From: Cymbidium sinense
Lineage: Eukaryota > Streptophyta > Magnoliopsida > Asparagales > Orchidaceae
Direction: 5' to 3'
Assembly: GCA_021442155.1 (NCBI GenBank)
Contig: CM038215.1
Location: 3,992,976 to 4,056,975, forward strand
DNA: 64,000 nucleotides
Part shown: positions 1 through 9,859 of the stretch, one piece after another
How positions within the stretch are numbered: the stretch's first letter is position 1
Layout of the letters: every line of letters starts with the position of its first letter
Program-made: the position numbers and the translations under genes
The notes under the pieces: model-generated
The model's database searches: none
Told to the model about the DNA's origin: nothing
What the model saw: only the letters and a program-made list of their open reading frames with translations

Positions 1-29
1 TTAGGGTTTAGGATTTTTGGTATTTTTTT
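1..29 (+). repeat. Edge of interstitial telomere-type TTTAGGG repeat
   Basis: The window opens in degenerate TTTAGGG sequence that runs straight into the T-rich end of the adjacent retrocopy. It is too short to judge alone, but the same junction (telomere-type repeat, then poly(T), then the retrocopy) recurs near 2690 and near 14568. Confidence 0.6.
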
Positions 30-430
30 AATAGAGAACAAATTCATATTCAATATTTCTTCTTTTCAATTTCACCAACCAAGTAACACACCAAGTTTTC
101 TAAGACATAAGTGATGACATTGATAAAAAAATGAGCCTGCACAGAGAAAATCAAAAACCCTAGATAACTAGAACTATATCTATTGTCCATAAGAAGTAGA
201 TCAGATTGGCCATTCTTCAGTTTCTCCAGTTCCCATCATAACCACACCGGCCTCTAGAGTTATGGGATCCACCATTATATCCCCATCTCTTGCTCCCGCC
301 TCCATAACCACCACTACCCTGACCACCACCTTCACATCCCCAGCATCACCAGATCCCTCACCACCACTATGATAGTTCCTCCTTCATCTCCATAGATTTT
401 GACTGAACCCGTGACAAGAATGTTCATCGG
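30..430 (-). pseudogene. Glycine-rich RNA-binding protein retrocopy fragment, copy 1
   Basis: On the minus strand this reads as the 3' part of a cDNA. A glycine-rich C-terminal segment (roughly 420 down to 205) has YGGG-, GGSHNSRGR- and YDGNWRN-like pieces, then a stop, a 3' UTR (about 200 to 45) and an A-rich end (poly(T) on the plus strand near 20-30). Frameshifts split the Gly-rich stretch between frames, and no RNA-recognition motif is present, so only the C-terminal end is represented. The Gly/Tyr/Ser/Arg composition fits plant GRP or hnRNP A/B-like RNA-binding proteins; the exact parent gene is not identifiable. It is embedded in telomere-type repeats together with two further copies. 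A retrocopy origin is inferred from the A-rich tail and 3'-biased truncation. Confidence 0.55.
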
Positions 431-650
431 TTATGCCCATTCTTATTTAAAGTTTATTTTAGGTTTTTATTTTTATTTTTTTTTAGTTACTTTAGTTTAG
501 GTTTAGGATTTGGGGTTTAGGGTTTAGGGTTTAGGGTTTTTTAGGGTAGGTTTAGGGTTTGTGGGTTTATGCTTTATGGTTTATTTAGGGTTAGTAGGGT
601 TGGTAGGGTTTAGTTTAGGTTTAGGATTTAGGGTTTATGGTTTTTTTTTA
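431..650 (+). repeat. Degenerate TTTAGGG interstitial telomere-type array
   Basis: Several consecutive TTTAGGG units and one- or two-base variants occur around 505-545 and 590-640, in plus-strand orientation. The first 60 bases after the retrocopy are a T-rich transition. The array ends in an oligo-T/oligo-A junction at about 640-660 that is repeated near 1795 and 15300. Confidence 0.85.
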
Positions 651-1330
651 AATTATGTGAACAGTAGGTTTAGATTTATTGAATTTATTTATTTTATTTT
701 TTTATTTATTTTAATTTTATTTTATTTTTATTTTATTTAGGTTTATGTTTTATTTAGTTTATTTTATTTTAGGTTTATTTATTTTAGTTTAGGTTTTATT
801 TTAGTTTTTTTTGTTTATTTAGGTTTAGCTTATTTTTAGTTGAGTTTTATTTTATTATATTTTTAGGTTTATTTTATTTTTATTTTTTTTAGGTTTATTT
901 TTTTATTTTATTTTTATTTTATTTATGTTTATTTTTAGGTTTTATTTTTAGTTTAGGTTTAGGTTTTATTTTAGTTTCATTTATTTTAGTTTAAGTTTAG
1001 GTTTATTTTATCTTTTATTTATTTTATTTTTAGGTTTAGGTTTTTAGTTTTAGTTTTTAGGTTTTATTTTTTTATTTATTTTAGGTTTTATTTTGGTTTA
1101 TTTTAGGTTTAGGTATTTATTTAGTTTTATTTTAATGTTTTCTTTACATTTAATTTTATTTTATTTAGGTTATTATTCTTAGGTTTTTTTATTTTTTTAA
1201 TTTAGTTTGCTCTATTTATTTTATTTAGTTTATTTTATTTTATTTTTAAGTAGGTTTAAGTTTTAGTTTAGGTTTTATTTTATTTAGGTTCAAGTTTCAT
1301 TTATTTTATTTTTGGTTTATTTAGTTTAGG
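651..1330 (+). repeat. AT-rich telomere-variant array (TTTATTTTAGG-like), block 1
   Basis: About 680 bases consist almost wholly of T, A and occasional G, in words such as TTTATTTTA, TTTAGG and TTTAGTTTAGG. C is nearly absent from the plus strand, as in TTTAGGG itself. This extreme strand asymmetry supports derivation from telomere-type repeat by mutation and slippage rather than from ordinary AT-rich DNA. No coding potential is seen. Confidence 0.75.
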
Positions 1331-1800
1331 TTTTATGGTTTAGTTTAGGGTTTTTATTGGGTTTGGTTTAGGGTTTGGGGTTTAAGTTCTTACTTTAGGG
1401 TTATTAGGGTTGGGGTTTGTGGTAGGGTAGTGTTCAGTGCTTTGGTTTTGCTTTAGGTTTATGGAGGTTTATGGTCATTGCCTAGTTGGTTGGTTTATGG
1501 TTTAAGCAGCTTTGACTTTGTGGTTTAAGATTTAGGTTTTATGGTTGTAGTTTTAGGGTTTGGTTTAGGTTTTAGGTTACCTGATAGGACAGTGTTTAGA
1601 TTTAAGGTTTAGTGTTTGTGGGTTTATTTAGAGTTTAGACTGGGTTTATTTAGGATTTAGTTTTAGGTTTAAGGGTTTTGGGTTTCGGGTCATAGATTTA
1701 AGGTGGTAGGTTTACGATTTAGGGTGTAGATTTAGTTTTAGGGTTTAGGGTTTAAGATTTAGGGTGTAGAGTTTAGGGTTTAGGGTTTAGGGTTTTTTTT
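1331..1800 (+). repeat. Degenerate TTTAGGG array between variant blocks
   Basis: G-rich telomere-like words (TTTAGGG, TTTGGGG, TTTATGG) dominate, and the best-preserved run is at about 1735-1795. It is bounded on both sides by AT-rich variant blocks, giving an alternating higher-order pattern. It ends in the oligo-T/oligo-A junction at about 1793-1810. Confidence 0.8.
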
Positions 1801-2480
1801 AAAAATTAAGTAAACTGATAGGTTTAGGTTTCTTCAGTTTATTTAGTTTATTTTTTTCTTTATTTTATTTTATTTTATTTTTTATTTTTATTTAGGTTTA
1901 TTTTTATTATTATTTAGCTTACTTTATTTATTTTAGGTTTATTATTTTAGTTTATGTTTTTTATTTTAATTTATTCTTTAGGTTTAGGTTTATTTTTATG
2001 TTTATTTATTTTACTTTTATTTTTATTTTATTTTAGGTTTAGGTTTTATTTTTATTTATGTTTAGGTTTAGGTTTTATTTTATGCTTTTAGGTTTATTTA
2101 GGTTTATTTAGGTTATTTTTAGGTTTTTTAGTTTAGTTTTAGATTTTATTTTATTTTATTTTAGGGTTTATGTTTATTTATTTTAGTAATTTTATTTGTT
2201 TATTTAGGTTTAGTTTTAAGTTTAGGGTTTATGTTTTTATTTATTTTTAGGTTATTTTATTTATTAGGTTTAGGTTTTATTTTATGTATTTTATTTTAGT
2301 TAGTTTTATTTTTTTTAGTATAGTTTAGGTTTCTATTTATTTTATTTTAGTTTAGTTTTTATTTAGTTATTTATTTTTTAGGTTTTGGTTTAGGTTTAGG
2401 TTTTATTTTAGGTTTTATTTTATTTTATTTAGGTTTAGGTTATTTTATTTATTTTATTTTTTGGTTTTAATTAGTTTAGG
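1801..2480 (+). repeat. AT-rich telomere-variant array, block 2
   Basis: This has the same composition and word set as the block at 651-1330 and nearly the same length, and it follows the same junction sequence (oligo-T, AAAAATTAAGT-like, GGTTTAGG). The distance between the two junctions, about 1.15 kb, suggests a higher-order repeat unit. Confidence 0.75.
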
Positions 2481-2689
2481 TTTAGGTTTTTAGGTTTTTA
2501 GGGTTTAGGGTTTGGGGTTTATGGTTTAGGATTTAGGGTTTAGGGTTTAGGATTTAGGGTTTAGGGTTTGGGGTTTAGGGTTGTGTAGGTAGGTGGGGTT
2601 TTTTTTAGGATTTAGTGTTTAGGGTTTATGGTTTAGGTTTTAGGTTTAGGGTTCATGTTCTTATATAGGGTTTAGGGTTTTTTGTTTTT
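2481..2689 (+). repeat. TTTAGGG interstitial telomere-type array
   Basis: Well-preserved TTTAGGG units with GGATTTAGGG variants occur at about 2500-2580, decaying towards 2680, where a poly(T) marks the start of the next retrocopy fragment. Confidence 0.85.
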
Positions 2690-2763
2690 TTTTTTTGGTT
2701 TTTAACAGAGAACAAATTCAGGTTCAATATTTGTTCTTTTTGATTTCATCAACCAAGTAACAA
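2690..2763 (-). pseudogene. GRP-type retrocopy, 3' UTR end only, copy 2
   Basis: The first 70 or so bases after the poly(T) match the 3' UTR ends at 30-110 and 14568-14640 (shared words include aacaaattca, atttcatcaaccaagtaac). The match stops abruptly at about 2762, where sequence of the long LTR family begins. The copy has therefore been cut by the rearrangement or insertion that brought LTR-E here. Confidence 0.6.
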
Positions 2764-4485
2764 ACCAGGGAAGTGAAGTAATAAAATGACCTCCTTGGGG
2801 CTAGCTAAAGTCTCGTGTTCCCTGGAAGTCCAAACTATATACCCATTACCATTGAATCTTATATAATTCAACACATGAATAGAGGAAAGAGAACCCAACA
2901 TTCATACAATTAAGCTATAAGCACATGCATTTCTTATGTACTTATAACTATCATCATAACACATTATTATTCATTTATAAGCTTTTCAAAAATACATTTG
3001 GATTTAATAGTGATAGTAGCCATGAATACATTAAATTAAATCAACACATGCAAGCTTACATAAAGGAAATCCTTTTTATTTTACTTGATTTTGAAAACAT
3101 GGATGCATGGATTCAAATGACATACCAAATTTAACATGATTGGAAGGAAGATAATCAAATATAAGCATGTGATTCATTCAACCAAACTAGTTCTTAACGA
3201 TAATCTAATCAAACAAGATTATTTAAAGCAAACCAAAGCTTCTTTATTAATTAAGTTTTGGATTTGATTTGATTTAAAGAGGAGAAGAGAAATCATCACT
3301 TGTTGTTTTAAACCCATTCGCACATTGGTGATTTGATTTAATTTAAGAAAAAGTAATTAAGTTGATTTTATGGGTTAATTAAGTTCAACCCTTAATTAGA
3401 TAAAATAATTATGAGCTAACATGATATGCTTGGAAAATAAACTTGCAATGATCTTAGCAAAAGAGGCCTTATGCAATTGGCTCATGATTAATAGTTAATT
3501 AGATTAAAAGACTTCATTAATTTTTTTATGGTTTTCCCACACATGTGGACAAACCATAATTTCATTAAACTCCATTAGGTTATTAAACACCTAAAGATCT
3601 ACCCCATGATTTAATTAATTAGGTCTGATGTGATTATGATTTCAATATGATTAAATTATTTAATTAATTAGTAAAATATTAATTAATTTTATTTTAAAAA
3701 GGGTCAAATGAACTTAGGGAAAAGGGTCCCAACCCTATTCCTTAGTTAATAAACTTAATTAACCAATTTATTACTGTTCATGGGATTAATTAATCACTAA
3801 TTAAGTTAAAAGAGTAATTAAAGTTTAATTAGTCAATTCTCCTAATTGGGTAAGCAATAAATCCCAAGAAAGTCATGGGAGGTAGAGGTCATCCCATTAA
3901 ATTAACCCATAAAATTTAGGATTAATAGCTCAAATAGTTAAGAATAATTAAGTTAATAAATTTTGTAATTAAACTTTAATTATTATTCAAAATTAGTTAA
4001 GACAATTTTTAATTAATTCTCCTCTCAAATACCTTTAAAATGAGTTTCTATTTGCATTTTTTTATTTCTCTATGATTTTTTTTTATTTTTAGAAGTTTTA
4101 GCCATTAAAAATGATAAATTAAGCATAATTAAAGCCTAATTCTGTTGGCGCCACATGGATTAATTCATCGACGTTCGCTCAAAAGGCTACAAGCTGATCA
4201 TTTTGAGCTCGACTTTGATCGAAGTCCCACCTCCGGTGCTCGAGAAGCTTGGGAGATGGTTTATTCTTCCTCAATGTGGCCTAGGGAAGATGCGTGCAGA
4301 GTTAATTTGAGTTTGATGTAGAAATGGGAAAGTTAGGTCAAAAATGGGAGTGTCCTATTTCGGGATGGACGAGAATGGCATTTTTTGATCTAGGAACAAG
4401 CTTGAGAACTTAGGGAATGGCTCTAGCAGCTTATCTTGGGTAGCTAGGGCTCTAAGCAATGATTTTTGTGTATGTTTAAGTGGAA

Positions 4486-4508
4486 ATGAGGGGTGTATAC
4501 CCCTTCAT
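4486..4508. promoter_or_regulatory. TATA-centred palindrome of LTR-E
   Basis: Near-perfect inverted repeat, ATGAGGGG, then TGTATA, then CCCCTTCAT. It stands about 2.2 kb from the right LTR end, the position of equivalent palindromes in the other LTR copies. A core-promoter role on the minus strand is inference. Confidence 0.4.
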
Positions 4509-5916
4509 CTTGATTGATGGTGGGATCATGCTGGGTAGTCCACCATCTCGTGGAGTCGGTGGCGTGGAGAGTCATGGCTCGCTTGGTTGGTTGAATGTGT
4601 GGAGGTGGCTGCCAAGAAGAAATCATGGGTGCCCTATGAGTTTCAAATGCTCCAATGGGGAGGGTGAGGTGATTTCATCTCCCATGGGTCATCAACCAAC
4701 CACCCCTTGGGTCGTCAAGGTTTTAGCCTAGGTGGACCATTGAGAGAGTACCAAGTGGCCATGAATAAAATGACCACTTACATGGGTGATTTGTCTCATT
4801 TGATGCTCTTGACCCAAGGGTAGAATGATCATTTGGCATTAGATTTGATTTGGGCATATTTGAAATGACGCAAAAGTGGGTTAGCCCAAATTTCAAGTCA
4901 ATTAGAGTTGATTTGATTAGGTTTGGCTCAATTTGACTCATTTAGGTCAAATTGGGTTATATTGAGTCAAGTTGACCAATTGTTCAAATTGGGTCAAACT
5001 GGGGGTGGTTCAAGTTCATATGATCAATTGGGATGTTTTGATTTAGTTTGACTTAGATTTGATTTTGGCTCATTTGAATTCATTTGGCTCAAATGGGTTA
5101 AGTGGACCAATTTGACCAAATTAGCCAAATTGACTTAGGTTGGGTGTTGGTTTGGGTTTAATTGGCCAATTGAAGATGATTTTAGGCTTTGGTTTCAATT
5201 AATTTGGATTTGGTTTTGATTTAGGCCAACTTGAATCTTTAGATCAATTTGAGCTAAGTAGGTCAATTGGGTTCAATTGGGTCTAATCATGGCCTTGGTC
5301 AAGTTCAACAATAAATTTGGAATGAACTTGAGCCATTGGTTGCAATCAATTTGGTTTTTATTTTGAATTGAACAAATTTGGTCTTTTAGGTCAATTTGGG
5401 TCAACTTGGGTCAAGAGGGCCAATTGGGTTTGGTTTGACTCAATTGAAGGTCAAGCCATATTCAAATATTGATTTTAATTTGGTATGAATCATTGGTTTC
5501 AAGGGGATAGTTGCAATTTGGCTAGTTTGGGTTCATATGAGTTCAGGGGTTGACTTGGTCAAATGACCAAGTTGACTTTGTTTGACCCAATTTGTGACAA
5601 TTGATCAACCTAGGGTGATCAAAAATCATGATGGGAGGTTTTGATGGGCATGGTTCAATCCAATTTGGGTAGGATTAAAACTTGGCCCAAATAGGTCAAA
5701 TTGGCCACTTTGGGTCAAGTGGACCAATTGGGTTTAGTTAGCTGGATTTTGGGTTGAGTTTGATTTAGTTATGTTTATATATGGTTTTGGAATTGATATA
5801 TTAATTTTATTACAATTGGCTTGGGTTCAAATGGGTTTTGGTTCATTTGAACATTTTCAAGTCAAAAGGGTTAAGTTGGGTTTGACTTGGGTTGATTTTG
5901 GTTTGGCTTGATGATT

Positions 5917-6380
5917 GTAGATTTCATTTATATTTGTGAATATAATTGAAGGTATTATTGATTCATAAGAAAATCAATTGAATTTGGGTTTTGGAATGAA
6001 GCAATTTGGCTAAGTCCATGGAGTTTGGTCATGTGGCTTATGTTTGATTTTGATTTGGTTTGATTTAGTTTTGATGATTTAAATGTATTTTTCATTTAAA
6101 TTTGTGAAGATGATTGAAAATATGATTGATTTGTATGAAAATCAATTAAGTTTGACTTGATTTGGATTATGATTTGGCTAAGTCCATGGGATAGGTCATA
6201 TGGCTTAGGAAGGGTTTTGATTTAATTTGATTTAGTTTGATTTAGTTTTGATCATTTGAATGTTGATTTGATTTATATTTAGGAATATGATAGAAGATAT
6301 AAAATTATTATGCAAAAATCAATTGATTTTGGATTGATTTGGATTAAGATTTGGCTAAGTCCATGGGATAGGTCATATGG
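5917..6380 (-). repeat. Tandem subrepeats of about 175 bp in LTR-E
   Basis: Three imperfect units start with TTTCATTTA-type sequence near 5917, 6090 and 6264. Each continues through a bent AT segment, AAAATCAATT and TTTGGCTAAGTCCATGG. They are homologous to the four-unit arrays in the element B 3' LTR and in LTR-D. Confidence 0.6.
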
Positions 6381-6703
6381 CTTAGGAAGGGTTTCAAGTT
6401 TAGATTTGATCATGGGCTTCAATAATTTTGTTTTGGAATTTGGGTTTTGATTTGGATTTGAATTTGATGTTTGAATTGAACTTGAGGTTTGGTTTGAGAA
6501 GGTGAACATGGATTGGATTTGGGTTGTAGGGTGTGGATTTTCTAATCCCTAAGGCATAACCTAATCCTATGGTTAACCCTTCTAAGTCTTTAGGCTTAGG
6601 TTAAGTGTTTACCTAATTAGAAGTGTATGACTAGGGAAGTCTCAGAAGACTCCTAAGTTTAAGATGGGAAGATTGAATCAACACTCCAAAAGTGAGGTCA
6701 ACA

Positions 6704-7004
6704 GGCCTTAGGCTCTATAGTGTTACCCTTGGAGATAGATGATTGGAAGATCAAAACCATGTTTCACATTATAGACTCAGATACGTCTTTCAACGCTTTG
6801 CTTGGGAGACCATTGATACATTTGAACAATATAGTTCCATCCTCTCTACATCAGTGTATGAAGTTTGTTAGAGGTGGGATCATTTACTATGTCAAAGGAG
6901 ATCTAAAGCCATTTACAGTTCATGTGGTCGGCATATATATGGATGTGGCTTGCTACCTCGGTCAAAATCAACAAGTCTATTCTTGTGAACTTGGCCAAAG
7001 TTAA
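6704..7004 (+). pseudogene. Retropepsin-like protease, C-terminal part (element F)
   Basis: The reading frame contains FHIIDSDTSFNALLGRP, then WIH-like LIHLNN and VPSSLHQCMKF. This is the well-conserved C-terminal half of the aspartic protease of Tat and Athila-type plant elements, which process their own polyprotein. The catalytic DTG segment would lie upstream and has been separated by LTR-E. The ORF is open to 7004 and ends at the start of a lysine/arginine-rich tract. The first 16 bases after the LTR already align with the minus-strand protease at 53270, so the break is inside the gene. Confidence 0.8.
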
Positions 7005-7080
7005 AAAAGAAAGAAAAAGAAAAAGAAAAAGAAAAAGAAAATAAAAGAGAAAATGAAAAAGAAAATAAAAGGGGCGCAAA
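6998..7080 (+). repeat. A/G-rich tract coding Lys/Arg/Glu after the protease
   Basis: About 75 bases of GAAAAA-type simple sequence, readable as a KKERKRK-like basic run. A matching pyrimidine tract is present at the same place in the minus-strand protease of element B (about 52960-53035), so the low-complexity region is an inherited part of the polyprotein. Confidence 0.7.
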
Positions 7081-7960
7081 TAGACTTGGAGGAGAAAGTG
7101 GAGCTGACCTTAGATTCCACCCACTGTTCGTTACTCCATTCGAATGTATGGGTAGGATGACCTGACCTCCACCAAGCAGAGGAAGAGGCCAGTTTATAGG
7201 CAGTCCAAGAGAGGAAAATCTCTTTATTGGCCACCCAATAAAAGATATGTTCCAACTACCGGGAGTACACCTATTGTCCATATAGACTTAGAATATAGTT
7301 CATAGAATGAGTCTTATATGTTAGCACACTGGATAGCTCTTCTCAGTAGTAGATTCCCTTGGAGGTGACACTTGAGCCAGATAGAGATGAAGATCGGGCT
7401 CCAAAGCAAAGCATAAGTGTATCCAAGTCTATATGTGAAACAATTAGGCATCAGTTGAGAACCTTAGCTCTAACCCCACTTTCCTCTCAAAAAGCTGAGG
7501 GTTTGATAGTTAAAAAAGCCCCTAAGTCTTCCACAGGTATGAAGACTTAGAGGTTTTTTTTGGGAGTATAATACTCAATTCAAGATGTTGATGTAGAACT
7601 TGAGGATGATTCATATAAAGATTTATTGTATTTATCTTTTGAATGGTACTTGCCTTGTGTTCATAATTTAGCAAAGAAAGGGTTAATCCCACATATTTGG
7701 TCAACGCACAGGTTAGACTACTTCAAAAGAATATGGAAGAACAAATGCAAAAGCTCTCAATCAAGACCGTGAATAGATCAAGTCTGGCCGATGATGAGAT
7801 ATTCAGTCATCACCAATCATTTGGAATACAGTTCTTTTCAAGTAATGAATTTGAAACCAATGACTTAGTTAGCTATTGACCGAAGTTTAAGAACTACTTT
7901 ACATGGAGTTAAGAAGAGATGCCTAGATTAGCTCCTGACATAGCAGTCCATAAACTAGCA
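7081..7960 (+). pseudogene. Protease-to-reverse transcriptase linker of element F
   Basis: Frames are broken, but the block aligns with element B on both sides of LTR-D. At 7150-7185 the HQAEEE-coding stretch matches 52850 (minus). At 7600-7730, YLPCVHNLAKKGLIPHIW and THRLDYFKRIWKN match the 132-residue ORF of element B. A 63-residue open stretch (7359-7550) holds the VTLEPDRDEDRAPKQ region. The enzymatic role is unknown; in related elements this spacer lies between protease and reverse transcriptase in one polyprotein. Confidence 0.65.
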
Positions 7961-8640
7961 ATAGAGCATAATTCTAACCCTATTAAGCAAGCTCCTAGAC
8001 GCATGCGATAGACATAGAATAATAGGTCATTTTTAAAGTGAAGAAATTCATCAATGCTGGCTTCATCCAGGAATAAAAATACCCTACCTGGTTAGCCAGC
8101 GTCATCCCAGTTAAACAAAAGAATGGCCAAATTAACATATGCATCGATTTTAGGGATTTAAATATGGCATGTCCAAAAGATGAATTTTCACTACCAATCT
8201 AAGAGCTGATGGTGGACATTGCCAAATCTCATGCAACTTTCTATTTCATAGATGACTCATCGAGATTTAACCAAATAAAGATGGCCCCTGAAGATGATAG
8301 AAACACTACTTTTAGAACCCCAATCGAAATCTATTGCTATAAGGTCATGCCTTTCAGACTTAAAAATGCTGGTGCTACATACTAATGCCTATGACTCAAA
8401 TCTTTGATGAACTCATTCATCATCAAGTCAAGTGCTATGTTGATGATCTGATCAAAAGTAGAAAAAGGAAGACCATCTCTTTGACTTGAGAGTAGTTTTT
8501 GAACAGTTAAGATAATTTAACCTCAAAATGAACCCCCTGAAGTGTGCATTTGGAGTAGCTTCAAAGAAATTCCTTAGGTTTGTTGTTCGATGACAGGAAA
8601 TCATAATCGATCCGGAGAAGATCAAAGTGATATTAGAAAT
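7961..8640 (+). pseudogene. Reverse transcriptase pseudogene (element F)
   Basis: Read in one frame with occasional stops, this gives VKKFINAGFIQE, PTWLASVIPVKQKNGQ, CIDFRDLNMACPKDEF, FYFIDDSSRFNQIKM, FRTPIEIYCYKVMPF and GLK-like RLKNAGATY. These are the ordered blocks of a Ty3/gypsy polymerase. The active-site motif is coded as YVDD at 8436-8447. Stops interrupt it (after GFIQE, before ELMVDI, after GATY), and a frame change follows YVDD. It would copy the element RNA into DNA in the particle if intact; this copy cannot. Confidence 0.85.
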
Positions 8641-9060
8641 GCCACCCACTAAAAGTTTAACTAAACTCAAATCATTCCAAGGTTGGTTGGCGTATCGAAG
8701 ACATTTTATATCCAACCTATCAAGAAGATGTTAGCCATTCTCAGCACTTGTCAAAAAAGAATCCAAGTTCAAGTGGGGTGATAAGTGTGAGCATACCTTC
8801 GAAGACATCAAGCATTACCTGATGACACCATCGATTCTAGAAGCCTCTATCCTGGGCAAGCTACTCATTCTTTACACTGCTATGTTAGATGACTCCCTTG
8901 GTGCTTTGTTGGTCCAAGCTAATGATGAAGGAAAGAAAAATTCACTCTACTACCTCAGCCATCATCTAATCCCTACTGAGGCTAATTATTCGCCCATTGA
9001 GAAGCATTGCCTAGATTTAATCTTTGCATCCTAAAAGCTACACCACTACATATTTCCTCA
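8641..9060 (+). pseudogene. RNase H domain of element F
   Basis: The open stretch 8822-9034 codes TPSILEASILGKLLILYTA, GALLVQANDEGKKNSLYYLSHHL and EANYSPIEKHCLDLIFA. This is the classical connection/RNase H segment after Ty3/gypsy polymerase, with the YSPIEK motif. The preceding 8641-8820 holds the LTKLKSFQGWLAYRR-like thumb/connection. Stops follow FAS at 9034 and recur downstream. In an intact element it removes RNA from the RNA:DNA hybrid. Confidence 0.8.
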
Positions 9061-9289
9061 TAAGGTGAACTCAATCTCTAGGATCAATCCACTATAGTAT
9101 CTAATGACACAGTCAACGCTATCTAGATGGTTGGCAAGATGGTCCATGACCCTCTCATAGTTTGACATTACCTTTGTACCACTCTATGCGATAAAAGGAC
9201 AAGCACTAGCAAATTTCTTAGCAACGCACCCACTTCCTGCTGACTCACTACTTATTGATGATCTCCCCGATGAACAAATCACGAAGTTA

Positions 9290-9720
9290 GGGGATACTAG
9301 CATTCACCACTGGGAGATGTACATTGATGGTGTGGCTTCCTCTCAAAGACGAGAAGAACCACAATCTACTATTCCAAGAAAGGTAGGGTAGGAATAGTTC
9401 TCTTAACTGACATCAATGTGATGAGATTCTCATATCATCTATCTAATTGCAACAACAAGTAATGAGGCTCGATTGTCCGAGTTAGCCTTCACTCTAAGCA
9501 TCCAGAACATCAACATCATTTGGGATTCTCAACTAGTTATCAACAAAATCGTTGGGTCCTATAAGGTTATAAAGCCCAAGCTCCATCACTACCACAAGTA
9601 CACCATGGAGTTGTTAGCCCAAATCTTAGAGGTTACAATTTATAAGATTCCTCGATGAGAGAATGTCATAGCGTATGCATTAGCCAAGTTTTCCAAGGAG
9701 TTGGCATGTCCGGAGGATGA
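9290..9720 (+). pseudogene. Second, archaeal-type RNase H (aRNH) of element F
   Basis: HHWEMYIDGVASS (9307-9345) is the first catalytic block (YxDG). The VGIVLLT block follows after a frame change, and the 61-residue open frame at 9473-9658 gives SELAFTLSIQNINIIWDSQLVINKIVGSYKV and LLAQILEVTIYKIPR, carrying the DSQLVINK block. A duplicated RNase H between the first RNase H and integrase is specific to the Tat lineage and related plant elements. It is disrupted by at least two frameshifts. Confidence 0.75.
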
Positions 9721-9859
9721 GTGCATATCAATAAATGTCCAAAATAAACAAGTCTTATCCCTTATTGATATTGAACTCATAAAAAAGTACTCTCTTGAAA
9801 GAGAGGGTTCCATTGCCAAGAAGGAAGAGGAGTTATATTGGAGGCAACCATTCACGAAT

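Larger units (their letters stand above)
2764..6703 (-). mobile_element. LTR-E, left-truncated copy of the 7.5-kb Tat-type LTR
   Basis: This matches LTR-G (inverted), LTR-A, the element B LTRs and LTR-D along its length. It has an AT-rich half (2764-4140), a GC-richer middle (4141-4800) with the GGGGTGTATACCCC palindrome, and a right third packed with GGTCAA/TTGACC words. The right end, GTCAACA at 6697-6703, is the same end seen in LTR-D, and protease sequence of element F follows immediately, so this is an insertion inside F. On the minus strand the end reads TGTTGACC, a usual LTR start. About half of the LTR is missing on the left. Its sequence at 5389-5500 is very close to the inverted LTR-G at 16200-16310. 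Confidence 0.75.

Noticed and set aside
1..2690. True chromosome end
   Set aside because: TTTAGGG units are degenerate and interrupted, and the array is followed by transposons and a second similar array; this is interstitial or subtelomeric, not a functional terminus.
4144..4156. TTGGCGCCACATGG as a tRNA primer binding site
   Set aside because: It resembles the TGGCGCC start of some plant primer sites, but lies in the middle of LTR-E and is not conserved at the equivalent places in the other copies (25563, 35930, 49505).
6913..7281. 122-residue minus-strand ORF with Ser/Phe run
   Set aside because: It is the antisense of the protease end and the A/G-rich tract of element F; the SFSF run is simple-sequence DNA.
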